Assembly: GCA_017940955.1 (NCBI GenBank)
Contig: JAGAXP010000139.1
Span: forward strand, 1 to 31,977
Length of the DNA stretch: 31,977 bases
Origin: Oribacterium sp.
GTDB lineage: Bacteria > Bacillota_A > Clostridia > Lachnospirales > Lachnospiraceae
Reading direction: 5' to 3'
Position 1 is the first letter of the stretch; each line of letters starts with the position of its first letter. Positions 8,144-15,951 of the stretch are shown here, piece after piece. Below the pieces are notes generated by a model. The model saw only the letters and a program-made list of their open reading frames with translations, searched no databases and was not told the origin of the DNA. A program made the position numbers and the translations under genes.

Positions 8144-9527
8144 TCTTCTGCTCCTGCATCATCTCAGCCTCAGCGATCTTCAGCATAAGTGCACATTCCA
8201 TACGCTTACGGAACAGCTTGCACCCGTATTCGTATACGCCCTTAATGTCTCCTGTTGCGTGAAGAGCATTGGCGGAACATCCGCCTGCGCAGTACATTCT
8301 TGCCCAGCAGTTTCTGCACTCGGGGCGTGAGTAAACATTACATTCCTTAAACTCAGATACAAGATCCTGACGATCAACGCCGTCGAAGACATTACCAAGC
8401 TTATACTCAGGATCGTTTACAAACTGGTGGCATGGATAAAGGTCGCCCCAGGCAGTTACTGCCATGTACTCTGTTCCTGAACCACAGCCGGACACTCTCT
8501 TGTAGATACATGGTCCGTGCTCAAGATCTATCATGTAATGATAGAATGTGATGGGCCTGCCATCCTTCTCTCTGCGGATCATGTCCCTGGCAAGGAGCTC
8601 ATACTGCTCGTAAAGTACCGGAAGATCTTCCTCTGTAAGAGCACTTGGGCTTGATGGATCCGTAACTACAGGCTCCATGGAAAGCTCCGTAAATCCAAGG
8701 TCATCTGCCATGTGGAAAATGTCATTTGTGAAATCGGTATTAAAGTGAGAGAAGGTACCTCTCATGTAATAGTTCTTATCGCCTCTTGCCTTAACAAATT
8801 TTTGGAAGTTTGGCACGATACGGTCATAGGAGCCTTTGCCGGCGAGGTTCACACGGAATCTGTCGTTAACCTCCTTACGTCCATCAAGAGAAAGAACTAC
8901 GTTGTAGCACTCCTTGTTGGCCCACTCGATAACCTCGTCAGTAACATTAACGCCGTTAGTTGTAAGGGTGAAGCGGAAATTCTTGTTGTGCTGCTTCTCG
9001 ATGGATCTCGCATACTCAACAGTCTTCTTGCAGACTTCGAAGTTTACAAGAGGCTCTCCGCCAAAAAAGTCTACCTCAAGATTACGGCGTCTTCCGGAAT
9101 TCTCAACCAGAAAATCAATTGCCCTCTTGGCTGTCTCAAAACTCATGAGACCTTCATCACCCTTGAACTTTCCCTGGGAAGCAAAGCAGTAGCTGCAGTT
9201 AAGGTTACAGGTATGTGCCACGAGAAGACACAGAGCTTTTACAACCGTTGTCTGCTTTTTCAAATAGCCGGCAGCCTTTTCATAAACATCCTCGGTGAAA
9301 AGCTTGCCGTTATCCTTTAACTCCCGGATATCTGAAAAAGTATCATCGATGTCTTCCTCGGAAGCTTCATTATGCATTGCCTTGAGTTCTGCGCGAGCCT
9401 CATCCTCGGACTTACCCTCATCCAAAAGCCTGATGGCATCATATGCAAGATCGTCGGTCACATGTACGCTTGCACTGTAAACATCAAGAACAATGTTGTA
9501 CCCGTTCATTTTATACTGGTGAATCAT
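8118..9527 (-). CDS. scfB: Radical SAM SCIFF peptide maturase
   Basis: A 469-residue radical SAM/SPASM enzyme that forms thioether bonds from cysteines of the SCIFF peptide to other residues, as shown for the homologue CteB. After an N-terminal part (1-90) that probably binds the precursor come the SAM cluster cysteines CNLNCSYC (C107, C111, C114) and the FFGGEP motif. The C-terminal SPASM-type cysteines for auxiliary clusters include CGSG, CHQF and CRNCWARMYCAGGC. AGGAG lies 11 bases ahead of the ATG. The precursor scfA is 223 bases upstream on the same strand, which makes the assignment firm. The 3' end overlaps a PLP enzyme gene. Confidence 0.95.
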   Translation of the reverse strand: MIHQYKMNGYNIVLDVYSASVHVTDDLAYDAIRLLDEGKSEDEARAELKAMHNEASEEDIDDTFSDIRELKDNGKLFTEDVYEKAAGYLKKQTTVVKALCLLVAHTCNLNCSYCFASQGKFKGDEGLMSFETAKRAIDFLVENSGRRRNLEVDFFGGEPLVNFEVCKKTVEYARSIEKQHNKNFRFTLTTNGVNVTDEVIEWANKECYNVVLSLDGRKEVNDRFRVNLAGKGSYDRIVPNFQKFVKARGDKNYYMRGTFSHFNTDFTNDIFHMADDLGFTELSMEPVVTDPSSPSALTEEDLPVLYEQYELLARDMIRREKDGRPITFYHYMIDLEHGPCIYKRVSGCGSGTEYMAVTAWGDLYPCHQFVNDPEYKLGNVFDGVDRQDLVSEFKECNVYSRPECRNCWARMYCAGGCSANALHATGDIKGVYEYGCKLFRKRMECALMLKIAEAEMMQEQKNGEETDSV

Positions 9528-9704
9528 TTATTTCTAAATCTCCTGTCAATTCTGTTTTATCAGCCGTAATCTCTGCCTTACAGGTTCAGATCATGCCGGC
9601 TTCTTTATCATAAGACTACAATCTCCGGAACTTATCCGTGTTTCGCACTGCTAACATCCCACAAGTGTTCAGTTTGTGCAGGACATCAACATGGCTAAAT
9701 ACAG

Positions 9705-9737
9705 AAAAAGAGCCGGGGCTTCAATCGCCCCGGCTTT
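9705..9737 (-). terminator. Terminator between scfA and scfB
   Basis: Nine-bp perfect GC-rich stem agccggggc (9711-9719) and gccccggct (9727-9735) with a 7-base loop. On the minus strand it is followed by CTTTTTCTG. It follows the scfA stop by 14 bases. A stop here with partial readthrough would make far more precursor than maturase. Confidence 0.85.
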
Positions 9738-9750
9738 GCGGATCTGAAAA

Positions 9751-9897
9751 TCAAGCGTTCTCGTTCTCGCACTGCTGGTTAGCAATACCGCAGCTTGTCT
9801 TGCAAGCTGACTGGCAGGATGTCTGGCACTCGCCGCATCCGCCCTTCTCTTCTGATCTCTTCATGTCTCTGGTATCTAATGTCATGATATGCTTCAT
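9751..9897 (-). CDS. scfA: SCIFF ranthipeptide precursor
   Basis: A 48-residue peptide beginning MKHIMTLDTRDMKRSEEKGG and ending in a six-cysteine core: C21, C24, C28, C32, C36 and C43, with the segments CGECQTSCQSACKTSCG and NQQCENENA. This is the 'six cysteines in forty-five residues' family, the most conserved ranthipeptide precursor of Clostridia. The N-terminal half is the recognition part and the cysteines are substrates of ScfB; Thr26 and Thr34 are possible acceptors of thioether bonds by analogy with CteB chemistry. AGGTG stands 6 bases before the ATG. It has its own promoter upstream and a terminator downstream. The biological role of SCIFF is still unsettled. Confidence 0.95.
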   Translation of the reverse strand: MKHIMTLDTRDMKRSEEKGGCGECQTSCQSACKTSCGIANQQCENENA

Positions 9898-9947
9898 ATT
9901 CAACACCTCTTTCTTAAGTGATTACTTATAATAAAGTATATAGAAAA

Positions 9948-9977
9948 ATATTACTAGTCAAACTACACCTTTGTCAA
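9948..9977 (-). promoter_or_regulatory. Promoter of scfA
   Basis: Minus-strand consensus -35 TTGACA (9977-9972), 18 bases, then -10 TAATAT (9953-9948). It begins only 24 bases after the stop of the SseB-family gene, so scfA has an independent promoter. Confidence 0.7.
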
Positions 9978-10000
9978 GAAAAACACATTCCATCAATGTA

Positions 10001-10765
10001 TTATTTCATGAAAAATGGTTCTGCTCCATTTGTAGCCTTAGATGCGACAGGTGCCTTGGCTGAAAGAAGTGCCACACTTCTGCCATGTGAATGTGCCTTG
10101 CAAACCTCCATGATCTCAGGGAATACACCGTCCATTGAGCCGGTATGATAAATAACAAGAACATAATCAAGGTGTCCGTTTCTAATCATATCTCTGAGGT
10201 AAACCTTTATGATATCATCATTTTTCTCGCAGAATTCTGTAAGAGAAGCCTTAAGCTCTTCCGTAACCTCATCCTCACGGACATCCTTGAAGGTTACATC
10301 CTCATCTTCATTGACCTTCTCACCTTCAAGACCAGCAGCCTTTCCGTTCAGTTTTGTAAGAAGATCCTGAATCACTGCACGGCCGATGATAAAGTCGTCT
10401 GTCATAGGATTGATTACAAATCCAAAGATTCTTGGATCTCCAACCGCTTTGTTTGCAGCTTCCTCAAAGGTATGTGTAACAGTCTTTATCTTCCTGCCTT
10501 CCTTGTTCCACTCTTTGATCTTCTGCTTGCTTGTAAAAAGCATGTAGAAGGGCTGACCATCCTTGCCAGCTATAACACCGTAAAGAATCTTTCTTTCCTT
10601 TGCGGGCTCATCTGTGATCATTACCGGCATAAGGAACTGTGCTGTGCCGTTTAAAAGAAGCTCTGTAACTTTCTCATTTGCTTCCTTATCTGCGCCCTTT
10701 GATTCCTTAATTCTGGTGATAGCCTCAACGAACTCTTCATTGGCTCTCTCTGCATAATCTGCCAT
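10001..10765 (-). CDS. SseB-family protein
   Basis: A 254-residue soluble protein with an SseB N-terminal domain (about 25-125; LMPVMI, MLFTSKQKIKEW and FGFVINPM are typical) and an SseB C-terminal domain (about 165-254). The E. coli namesake alters serine sensitivity on overexpression; the biochemical role is unknown. An ATG at 10891 is in frame, but a promoter lies inside that longer version and GGAGG stands just before the ATG at 10765, so I use the shorter form. It is alone between the FMN-binding protein gene and scfA, and the scfA promoter starts immediately after it. Confidence 0.8.
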   Translation of the reverse strand: MADYAERANEEFVEAITRIKESKGADKEANEKVTELLLNGTAQFLMPVMITDEPAKERKILYGVIAGKDGQPFYMLFTSKQKIKEWNKEGRKIKTVTHTFEEAANKAVGDPRIFGFVINPMTDDFIIGRAVIQDLLTKLNGKAAGLEGEKVNEDEDVTFKDVREDEVTEELKASLTEFCEKNDDIIKVYLRDMIRNGHLDYVLVIYHTGSMDGVFPEIMEVCKAHSHGRSVALLSAKAPVASKATNGAEPFFMK

Positions 10766-10786
10766 ATATAAAACCTCCTGGTTCAG

Positions 10787-10818
10787 GCGAATGCCTACAT
10801 CCTGTACACTGCATTCGC
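10787..10818 (-). promoter_or_regulatory. Leader hairpin of the SseB-family gene
   Basis: Perfect 8-bp inverted repeat gcgaatgc/gcattcgc around a 16-base loop, between the promoter and the ribosome binding site. It could steady the message or be an operator. Function is unknown. Confidence 0.5.
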
Positions 10819-10844
10819 TTATTCTTTTCTTAAGATACCGAGGT

Positions 10845-10873
10845 ATTTTACCATAGTTTGACTTTGCTGTCGA
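10845..10873 (-). promoter_or_regulatory. Promoter of the SseB-family gene
   Basis: Minus-strand -35 TCGACA (10873-10868) and -10 TAAAAT (10850-10845), 17 bases apart. It fixes the start codon at 10765 rather than 10891. Confidence 0.7.
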
Positions 10874-10924
10874 TAAGGGATTATTCTGCAAAGAGAAACC
10901 AGCAAGTGGTCATTCATAGCAATT

Positions 10925-10957
10925 CAGCCGGGACATAAATAGGGCAGTTCCCGGCTG
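10925..10957. repeat. Inverted repeat cagccggga
   Basis: Perfect 9-bp arms (10925-10933 and 10949-10957) around a 15-base loop, without a T run on either side. It sits just after the terminator of the FMN-binding protein gene and may be a second, weak stop. Confidence 0.5.
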
Positions 10958-10982
10958 GACTTAAATTGTTATTCAGTCTTTT

Positions 10983-11023
10983 AAAAAAAGCCGGCTGCCG
11001 GCCTCTCGACCGCAAACGGCTTT
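10983..11023 (-). terminator. Terminator of the FMN-binding protein gene
   Basis: Outer stem AAAGCCG (10987-10993) with CGGCTTT (11017-11023) and an inner GC-rich stem. On the minus strand it ends in seven T residues. It starts 16 bases after the stop codon. Confidence 0.8.
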
Positions 11024-11039
11024 TCATTGCTTTATAAAA

Positions 11040-11432
11040 TCAGAACTTCTCCACTTCCGGAGCTGCTGTAAATGAGCAGTAGGTTGCTGTTGCATCCTTG
11101 AGGTAGAACACCTCTGTGTTGTCATCATCAGCGGAATACATACCCTGAAGTGAGGGATATGCATCAAGCATTGCCTGCTTTGCCTCACGTCTGTCATCAG
11201 AAACAAGCTCGCCAGCTATTCTAAGCCAGGTGCCATCCTTGAAGGCGCAAAGCTCAACCTTTGGATTGATGTGAATCTGCTTTGAAACATCCTTCTTCTT
11301 TCCTGTCTGGATGTACAGCTTTCCATCGAAAATGTTTGCTGTCCCGAAGGGTCTTACTCTGGGCTGATCTCCCTCAACTGTTGCAAGATAATAGGTTCCT
11401 GCTTCTTTCAAAAACTTTTCTGCTCTATGCAT
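11040..11432 (-). CDS. Pyridoxamine 5'-phosphate oxidase-like FMN-binding protein
   Basis: A 130-residue split-barrel flavin-binding protein. The N-terminal part TYYLATVEGDQPRVRPFG and the following LYIQTGKKKDVSKQI are typical of the short PNPOx-like family, as is PKVELCAF. Such proteins bind FMN or F420 and act as small reductases; the substrate here is unknown and a true role in B6 synthesis is unlikely given the size. It lies 128 bases downstream of the oxidoreductase gene on the same strand, so both could belong to one redox response. A good AAGGAAG site precedes the start. Confidence 0.8.
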   Translation of the reverse strand: MHRAEKFLKEAGTYYLATVEGDQPRVRPFGTANIFDGKLYIQTGKKKDVSKQIHINPKVELCAFKDGTWLRIAGELVSDDRREAKQAMLDAYPSLQGMYSADDDNTEVFYLKDATATYCSFTAAPEVEKF

Positions 11433-11471
11433 TGTTTACTTCCTTTCCGTTAGTTACATGATTATTTTTAT

Positions 11472-11506
11472 AAGGCTTCCGGCATGATCGGTCATTCAGA
11501 AGCCTT
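11472..11506 (-). terminator. Weak hairpin after the oxidoreductase gene
   Basis: Stem aaggcttc (11472-11479) and gaagcctt (11499-11506), extendable by a few pairs. The minus strand lacks a T run after it, so termination is uncertain and readthrough into the FMN-binding protein gene is possible. Confidence 0.4.
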
Positions 11507-11560
11507 TGTTTCTAAACTTATTTCATTATATAACGAATATTCATCCAATATATAATCTAT

Positions 11561-12910
11561 TTATTTTAAAATTCCCGTCACCATGGAAATCAGTCCATAG
11601 CTCTCAGTCGGGAATGCAAAAATCATCTGATTAAGTTCTTCCTTTGTCATTTTCTTGTTGATTATCAGAGTAATGATATCTACGAACATTCCTGCATCAT
11701 CCGAGATAAATGCGGCTCCCACCAGGTTATGTTCCTTGTCGAACACAAAAGTAAAATCTGCATAAACCTCATTCTTTGCTTCAAAGAGTAATGTCTTTCC
11801 ATAAGGGATCGTCACTACATCATAGTGTTCAGGATCCTTCTTAGCAGCATCTACAGATACTCCAACCTGTGCAATTCTTGGCAATGTAAATACAAGGTTA
11901 GGAATAACAGGATACTCAATTGCAGCAGTTCCGTGGTCAAGGATATGATCTGCAATATAATTTGACTCGAATGTCGCTGTAGGTGTAAGCTTCGGAATCT
12001 TCTTGTCAATTACATCACCGGAAGCATAGATGTTTGGCACTGTTGTCTGAAGGTTAGCATTAACCTTTATGCCCTTTCGGCTGTACTCTACACCAACTTC
12101 ATCAAGGCCCAGGCCCTGAACATTGGCTTCACGGCCTGTTGCTTCAAGCACGTAATCTACAGTAAGTGTTTTTCCGCTTTCATAGGTCACAAGATACTCG
12201 TCACCATTCTTTTCAATCTTAGCCACAGACTCGTTAAAATCGAACTTTACACCTTCCTCACGCATCTTGTTTACTACGATGTCTACGTATGCAGACGGAT
12301 ACATCTTGAGGGCGCGGTCATTGTGATGGATAACCGTAACCTCCGAACCAAGCTCGATTGCCATTGATGCAAACTCCATGGCGATGATTCCTGCGCCGAT
12401 AAATGCTATTCTCTTCGGGAAGGTCTCTATATCGAGGAAATCTCTGCTGTCATGAATGAATTCCCTGCCCGGAACATCCCTCTTTACCGGATGCTCACCT
12501 GTAGCGATGACAATGTATTCGGCAGTAACCTTTTGATCACCGGCCTGAACTGTATGTGCATCCAGAAGCTTTCCCATGGCATGGATAACCGGCATGCCTG
12601 CTCTTCCGAAAATCCCCTGCTCAAGACCAGCCGGAAGCGGACTTATGACCTGCTTCTTGTATTTCATAAGTGCTGTCCAGTCGATTTCCGGAGTTGACTC
12701 TACTCCGATTCCCTTATAACGCTTAAGGCCGTTAACAAAAGCAAATGGCGCATCCAGAAGAATCTTTGCATCGCAGCCGTAATTGGTGCAGGTACCGCCG
12801 ATGAGATCCCCATCAACAAATGCAACCTTCTTACCGGCCATAACAAGCTTCAGCGCTCCGTGCCATGCCGCATGTCCACTTCCCAAAAACAATACATCAT
12901 AATCGTACAT
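11561..12910 (-). CDS. FAD/NAD(P) disulfide-type oxidoreductase, function unknown
   Basis: A 449-residue member of the glutathione reductase/dihydrolipoamide dehydrogenase superfamily. FAD fold at 4-12 (YDVLFLGSG), redox cysteine pair GGTCTNYGC (C41 and C46), NAD(P) fold in AFIGAGIIAMEFAS, second FAD motif in NIYASGDV, dimerisation domain at the C terminus. The usual catalytic His-x4-Glu near the C terminus is not seen: the place reads FAFPTESYG. The Pro-Ser-Lys after the second cysteine is also absent (CDAK). It is therefore unlikely to be lipoamide dehydrogenase. The ATG at 12910 follows AAGGAGG; the longer in-frame start at 12964 lacks this. No acyltransferase partner genes are nearby. Confidence 0.85.
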   Translation of the reverse strand: MYDYDVLFLGSGHAAWHGALKLVMAGKKVAFVDGDLIGGTCTNYGCDAKILLDAPFAFVNGLKRYKGIGVESTPEIDWTALMKYKKQVISPLPAGLEQGIFGRAGMPVIHAMGKLLDAHTVQAGDQKVTAEYIVIATGEHPVKRDVPGREFIHDSRDFLDIETFPKRIAFIGAGIIAMEFASMAIELGSEVTVIHHNDRALKMYPSAYVDIVVNKMREEGVKFDFNESVAKIEKNGDEYLVTYESGKTLTVDYVLEATGREANVQGLGLDEVGVEYSRKGIKVNANLQTTVPNIYASGDVIDKKIPKLTPTATFESNYIADHILDHGTAAIEYPVIPNLVFTLPRIAQVGVSVDAAKKDPEHYDVVTIPYGKTLLFEAKNEVYADFTFVFDKEHNLVGAAFISDDAGMFVDIITLIINKKMTKEELNQMIFAFPTESYGLISMVTGILK

Positions 12911-12999
12911 TTCAGTTTCCTCCTTGTTTAGTATCTTTAAAATCACCTTTGCCTTTTGCCGCAATGACTACTTCGGCCAAAAACATGAAAAATATCGTT

Positions 13000-13017
13000 T
13001 AGATTGTGTGCAATCTA
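13000..13017. promoter_or_regulatory. Palindromic operator, proximal copy
   Basis: Perfect 7-bp arms tagattg/caatcta around tgtg, with the core ATTGTGTGCAAT at 13003-13014. It covers the predicted transcription start of the oxidoreductase gene, the place for a repressor. Symmetry and size resemble MarR/OhrR-family sites; the regulator is not in the window. Confidence 0.7.
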
Positions 13018-13025
13018 TATTCTGT

Positions 13026-13054
13026 ATATTACCACCTGATTTTCTTTTTTGCAA
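13026..13054 (-). promoter_or_regulatory. Promoter of the oxidoreductase gene
   Basis: Minus-strand -35 TTGCAA (13054-13049) and -10 TAATAT (13031-13026), 17 bases apart, framed by two copies of the same palindrome. Confidence 0.75.
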
Positions 13055-13055
13055 G

Positions 13056-13070
13056 TAGATTGTGCGCAAT
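13056..13070. promoter_or_regulatory. Palindromic operator, distal copy
   Basis: TAGATTGTGCGCAAT with core ATTGTGCGCAAT (13059-13070), which differs from the proximal core by one base. It abuts the -35 box. The two centres are 56 bp apart. Confidence 0.65.
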
Positions 13071-13085
13071 TTTTATGCAAATAAT

Positions 13086-13115
13086 AACGGGATTAAGGTT
13101 TACCCTAATCCCGTT
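13086..13115 (-). terminator. Terminator of the trpDFBA operon
   Basis: Perfect 10-bp stem aacgggatta (13086-13095) and taatcccgtt (13106-13115). On the minus strand ATTATTT follows; on the plus strand GCTTTTT follows, so it could also work from the other side. It is 48 bases after the trpA stop. Confidence 0.7.
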
Positions 13116-13163
13116 GCTTTTTCCGTATTTACTCTCATGTTACATTATAAGCCACATAAAGCT

Positions 13164-13940
13164 CTACGCCCCGTGCACCGCCTGAGCCAGTTCCTTTACA
13201 AATGCTCCAACCTTTTCCGGAGCATCCTTGCCGTGTTCAGCAATTATCTTTACAATAGCGGATCCCACGATGGCTCCGTCACTTACCTTTGCCATTGCCT
13301 CCGCCTGGCCGGCATTGGAAATGCCGAATCCCACAGCGCAGGGGATGTCTGTACATTCCTTTACAAGCTTCACCATGGATCCTATATCTGTTGTAATGCT
13401 TGATCTTGAACCTGTAACTCCAAGAGAGGAAACCACGTAAATATATCCCTTTGCATCCTTAGCAATCATCTTAATTCTGTCCTGGGAAGTAGGCGCGATC
13501 ATGGAAATAAACTCCACATCATATTTATCACACTCCTCCTCAAATTCTCCCCTCTCCTCATAAGGTACGTCCGGGAGGATAATGCCGCTGACACCTGAAT
13601 CGGAAGCTTCCTTTATAAACTTCTCTATACCGTAGGAGAAGACAACATTGGCATAAGTCATATAGATGAAGGGCACTTCTGTTTCCTTGCGAAGTTCCTT
13701 TGTGAATTCAAAAATCTTATCAGTAGTAGCTCCGCCTGAAAGTGCCCTGTTGTCTGCCTCCATGATCACCGGTCCCTCCGCTGTAGGATCCGAAAATGGA
13801 ATTCCAAGCTCGATGATATCTGCTCCGTTTTTCACCATCTCAAGTACGCATTTTCTTGTGGTCTCCAGATCCGGATCCCCGCAGGTAATAAACGGTATGA
13901 ATGCTTTGTGATTTTTGAATGCATCTGTGATCCTGCTCAT
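13164..13940 (-). CDS. trpA: Tryptophan synthase alpha chain
   Basis: Cleaves indole-3-glycerol phosphate to indole and glyceraldehyde 3-phosphate, passing indole to TrpB through a tunnel. The 258-residue TIM barrel has FITCGDPD (17-24), the catalytic glutamate in [11 protein letters not shown] (Glu44) with Asp51, and the phosphate-binding [10 protein letters not shown] near the C terminus. Normal length is about 260-270. The start overlaps the trpB stop as ATGA, so the two subunits are translationally coupled. Last gene of the operon, followed by a hairpin terminator. Confidence 0.97.
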   Translation of the reverse strand: MSRITDAFKNHKAFIPFITCGDPDLETTRKCVLEMVKNGADIIELGIPFSDPTAEGPVIMEADNRALSGGATTDKIFEFTKELRKETEVPFIYMTYANVVFSYGIEKFIKEASDSGVSGIILPDVPYEERGEFEEECDKYDVEFISMIAPTSQDRIKMIAKDAKGYIYVVSSLGVTGSRSSITTDIGSMVKLVKECTDIPCAVGFGISNAGQAEAMAKVSDGAIVGSAIVKIIAEHGKDAPEKVGAFVKELAQAVHGA

Positions 13941-15127
13941 TCTGAAATTACCTCCCCTCTGTAACGTGCGATAGCCGCACAGTCCTTGTCTCCTCTTCCG
14001 GAAACAGTCACAACTATGATCTGATCCTTTGACATGGTCGGCGCCAGCTTCTTTACGTATGCAAGTGCATGTGATGACTCGATGGCAGGTATGATTCCCT
14101 CCATCTTTGAAAGATATTCAAATGCTTCAACCGCCTCATCATCTGTAATCGCCACATACTGTGCTCTTCCGATGTCATGAAGATAAGCGTGTTCCGGTCC
14201 GATTCCGGGATAATCAAGTCCGGCAGAAATCGAATAAACCGGTGCGATCTGACCGTACTCATTCTGGCAGAAATAGGACTTCATACCGTGGAAAATGCCG
14301 AGACGTCCGGTATTGATGGTAGCTGCCGTTTCAAAGGTATCAATGCCTCTGCCCGCAGCCTCACAGCCTATAAGCTTTACATCTTTGTCATCGATAAAAT
14401 GATAGAAGGTACCGATGGCATTGGAGCCACCTCCAACGCAGGCTACAACCGCATCCGGAAGTCTGCCTTCCTTTTCAAGCATCTGTTCCTTTATCTCTCT
14501 TGAGATAACTGCCTGAAAATCACGTACGATCGTAGGGAATGGGTGAGGTCCCATTACTGATCCCAGACAATAATGTGTATCCTCAATTCTTGAAGTCCAC
14601 TCACGCATGGCCTGGGAAACCGCATCCTTGAGAGTTCCGGTTCCTGTGGTTACCGGCACAACCTCTGAACCGAGAAGGCGCATTTTATAAACATTAAGTG
14701 CCTGTCTCTCCATATCCTCTTTTCCCATAAAAACCACACACTCCATATCAAGAAGTGCCGCAACCGTAGCGGTTGCCACACCGTGCTGGCCTGCACCGGT
14801 TTCGGCTATAAGACGGGTCTTTCCCATCTTCTTTGCAAGAAGTGCCTGACCGAGACAGTTGTTTATCTTGTGGGCACCGGTGTGGTTGAGATCTTCTCTC
14901 TTTAAGTAAATCTTCGCACCGCCCAGATCCTCGGTCATTCGCTTTGCATAGTACAGTCGTGACGGACGGTTTGCATACTCATTGTAGAGTTCGATGAGCT
15001 CCCTGTTAAACTCAGGATCGTCTTTATATCTGTTGTAAGCTTCCTCAAGTTCTATTACTGCGTTCATAAGTGTTTCCGGTATGTACTGACCACCGTGAAC
15101 ACCAAATCTGCCATTATTCTGATTCAT
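13937..15127 (-). CDS. trpB: Tryptophan synthase beta chain
   Basis: PLP enzyme joining indole and serine to give tryptophan. The 396-residue protein has the PLP lysine in [11 protein letters not shown] (Lys87), the serine-binding [11 protein letters not shown] and the phosphate-binding [12 protein letters not shown]. The N-terminal [15 protein letters not shown] is that of standard TrpB1, the form paired with TrpA, not of TrpB2. Its stop overlaps the trpA start by four bases. Confidence 0.97.
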   Translation of the reverse strand: MNQNNGRFGVHGGQYIPETLMNAVIELEEAYNRYKDDPEFNRELIELYNEYANRPSRLYYAKRMTEDLGGAKIYLKREDLNHTGAHKINNCLGQALLAKKMGKTRLIAETGAGQHGVATATVAALLDMECVVFMGKEDMERQALNVYKMRLLGSEVVPVTTGTGTLKDAVSQAMREWTSRIEDTHYCLGSVMGPHPFPTIVRDFQAVISREIKEQMLEKEGRLPDAVVACVGGGSNAIGTFYHFIDDKDVKLIGCEAAGRGIDTFETAATINTGRLGIFHGMKSYFCQNEYGQIAPVYSISAGLDYPGIGPEHAYLHDIGRAQYVAITDDEAVEAFEYLSKMEGIIPAIESSHALAYVKKLAPTMSKDQIIVVTVSGRGDKDCAAIARYRGEVISE

Positions 15128-15210
15128 TTTCTCTCCTCATTATTCAGCTTCTGTTCTTCTCAACAGAATTCTCATAATACAATTCCCTGCGTCTATTTCG
15201 AATCATTACA

Positions 15211-15867
15211 TCAATAAAGCTTAATACTTCTTACTTTCTCTATAAATGCCCTGATCTTTTTGGCATCCTTAAAGCCATCTGTTTCCACTCCGGAACTGAC
15301 ATCAACCGCATAGGGATGCAGCTTTTCTATAGCCTCAGAAACATTTTCGGGATTAAGCCCACCGGCCAGAAAATACGGTCTTTTCAGTTCTCCAAGTAGC
15401 TTCCAGTCAAACGTCTCTCCATCTCCCATACCTTTATCAAGTAGTATAAAATCCGCCGATGACTTCTCAGCTTTTTTAACATCATCTTCATCTCTTACCA
15501 GGAAAGCTTTTATTACTTTTCCTTCAGTGTGAAAAGGAGACCCATCCGAAAAAAAACCGGGTCTTTTCAGTTCTTCTCTAAGTTTATTTATATACTCTTC
15601 AGACTCATCACCATGAAGCTGTGCGATAGATATTATCCCTTTCCTCATAAGTCTGAGGATAACGTCCGGTTCCTCCGAAACAAACACTCCAACGGCTTCT
15701 ATGAAAGGCGAAAGCAAGTTGCACAGCTTTTCTGCCTCTTCTTCCGTCACATAGCGTTTGCTCTTTTTATAAAACACAAACCCCACATAATCTGGAAGAT
15801 ATTTATTGACTGCTTCTATATCCTCAGGTCTTCTCAGACCGCAGATCTTGATTTTTGTTGTTTCCAT
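15211..15867 (-). CDS. trpF: Phosphoribosylanthranilate isomerase
   Basis: Third step of tryptophan synthesis, an Amadori rearrangement of phosphoribosylanthranilate to CdRP. The 218-residue barrel begins TTKIKICGLRRPEDI with the catalytic cysteine in KICGL (Cys9) and has FILLDKGMGDGETFDW with the catalytic Asp and FLAGGLNPENV at the phosphate site. It is a separate gene, not fused to trpC. It sits between trpD and trpB where trpC would commonly precede it; trpC is instead 6.4 kb upstream. Confidence 0.94.
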   Translation of the reverse strand: METTKIKICGLRRPEDIEAVNKYLPDYVGFVFYKKSKRYVTEEEAEKLCNLLSPFIEAVGVFVSEEPDVILRLMRKGIISIAQLHGDESEEYINKLREELKRPGFFSDGSPFHTEGKVIKAFLVRDEDDVKKAEKSSADFILLDKGMGDGETFDWKLLGELKRPYFLAGGLNPENVSEAIEKLHPYAVDVSSGVETDGFKDAKKIRAFIEKVRSIKLY

Positions 15868-15951
15868 TTTTTCTATAAGTCAGGTACAAGACGGATCATT
15901 CTTAATCCATATCTGATCCCCTGAGTAAGTTTGATAGTTAACTTTCGATCT

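Noticed and set aside
9638..9931. Plus-strand open frame of 97 codons
   Set aside because: It is antisense to scfA and its terminator; the minus-strand SCIFF peptide explains the sequence fully.
11561..12910. Dihydrolipoamide dehydrogenase (lpdA)
   Set aside because: The His-Glu catalytic pair is missing and no 2-oxoacid dehydrogenase genes are near.
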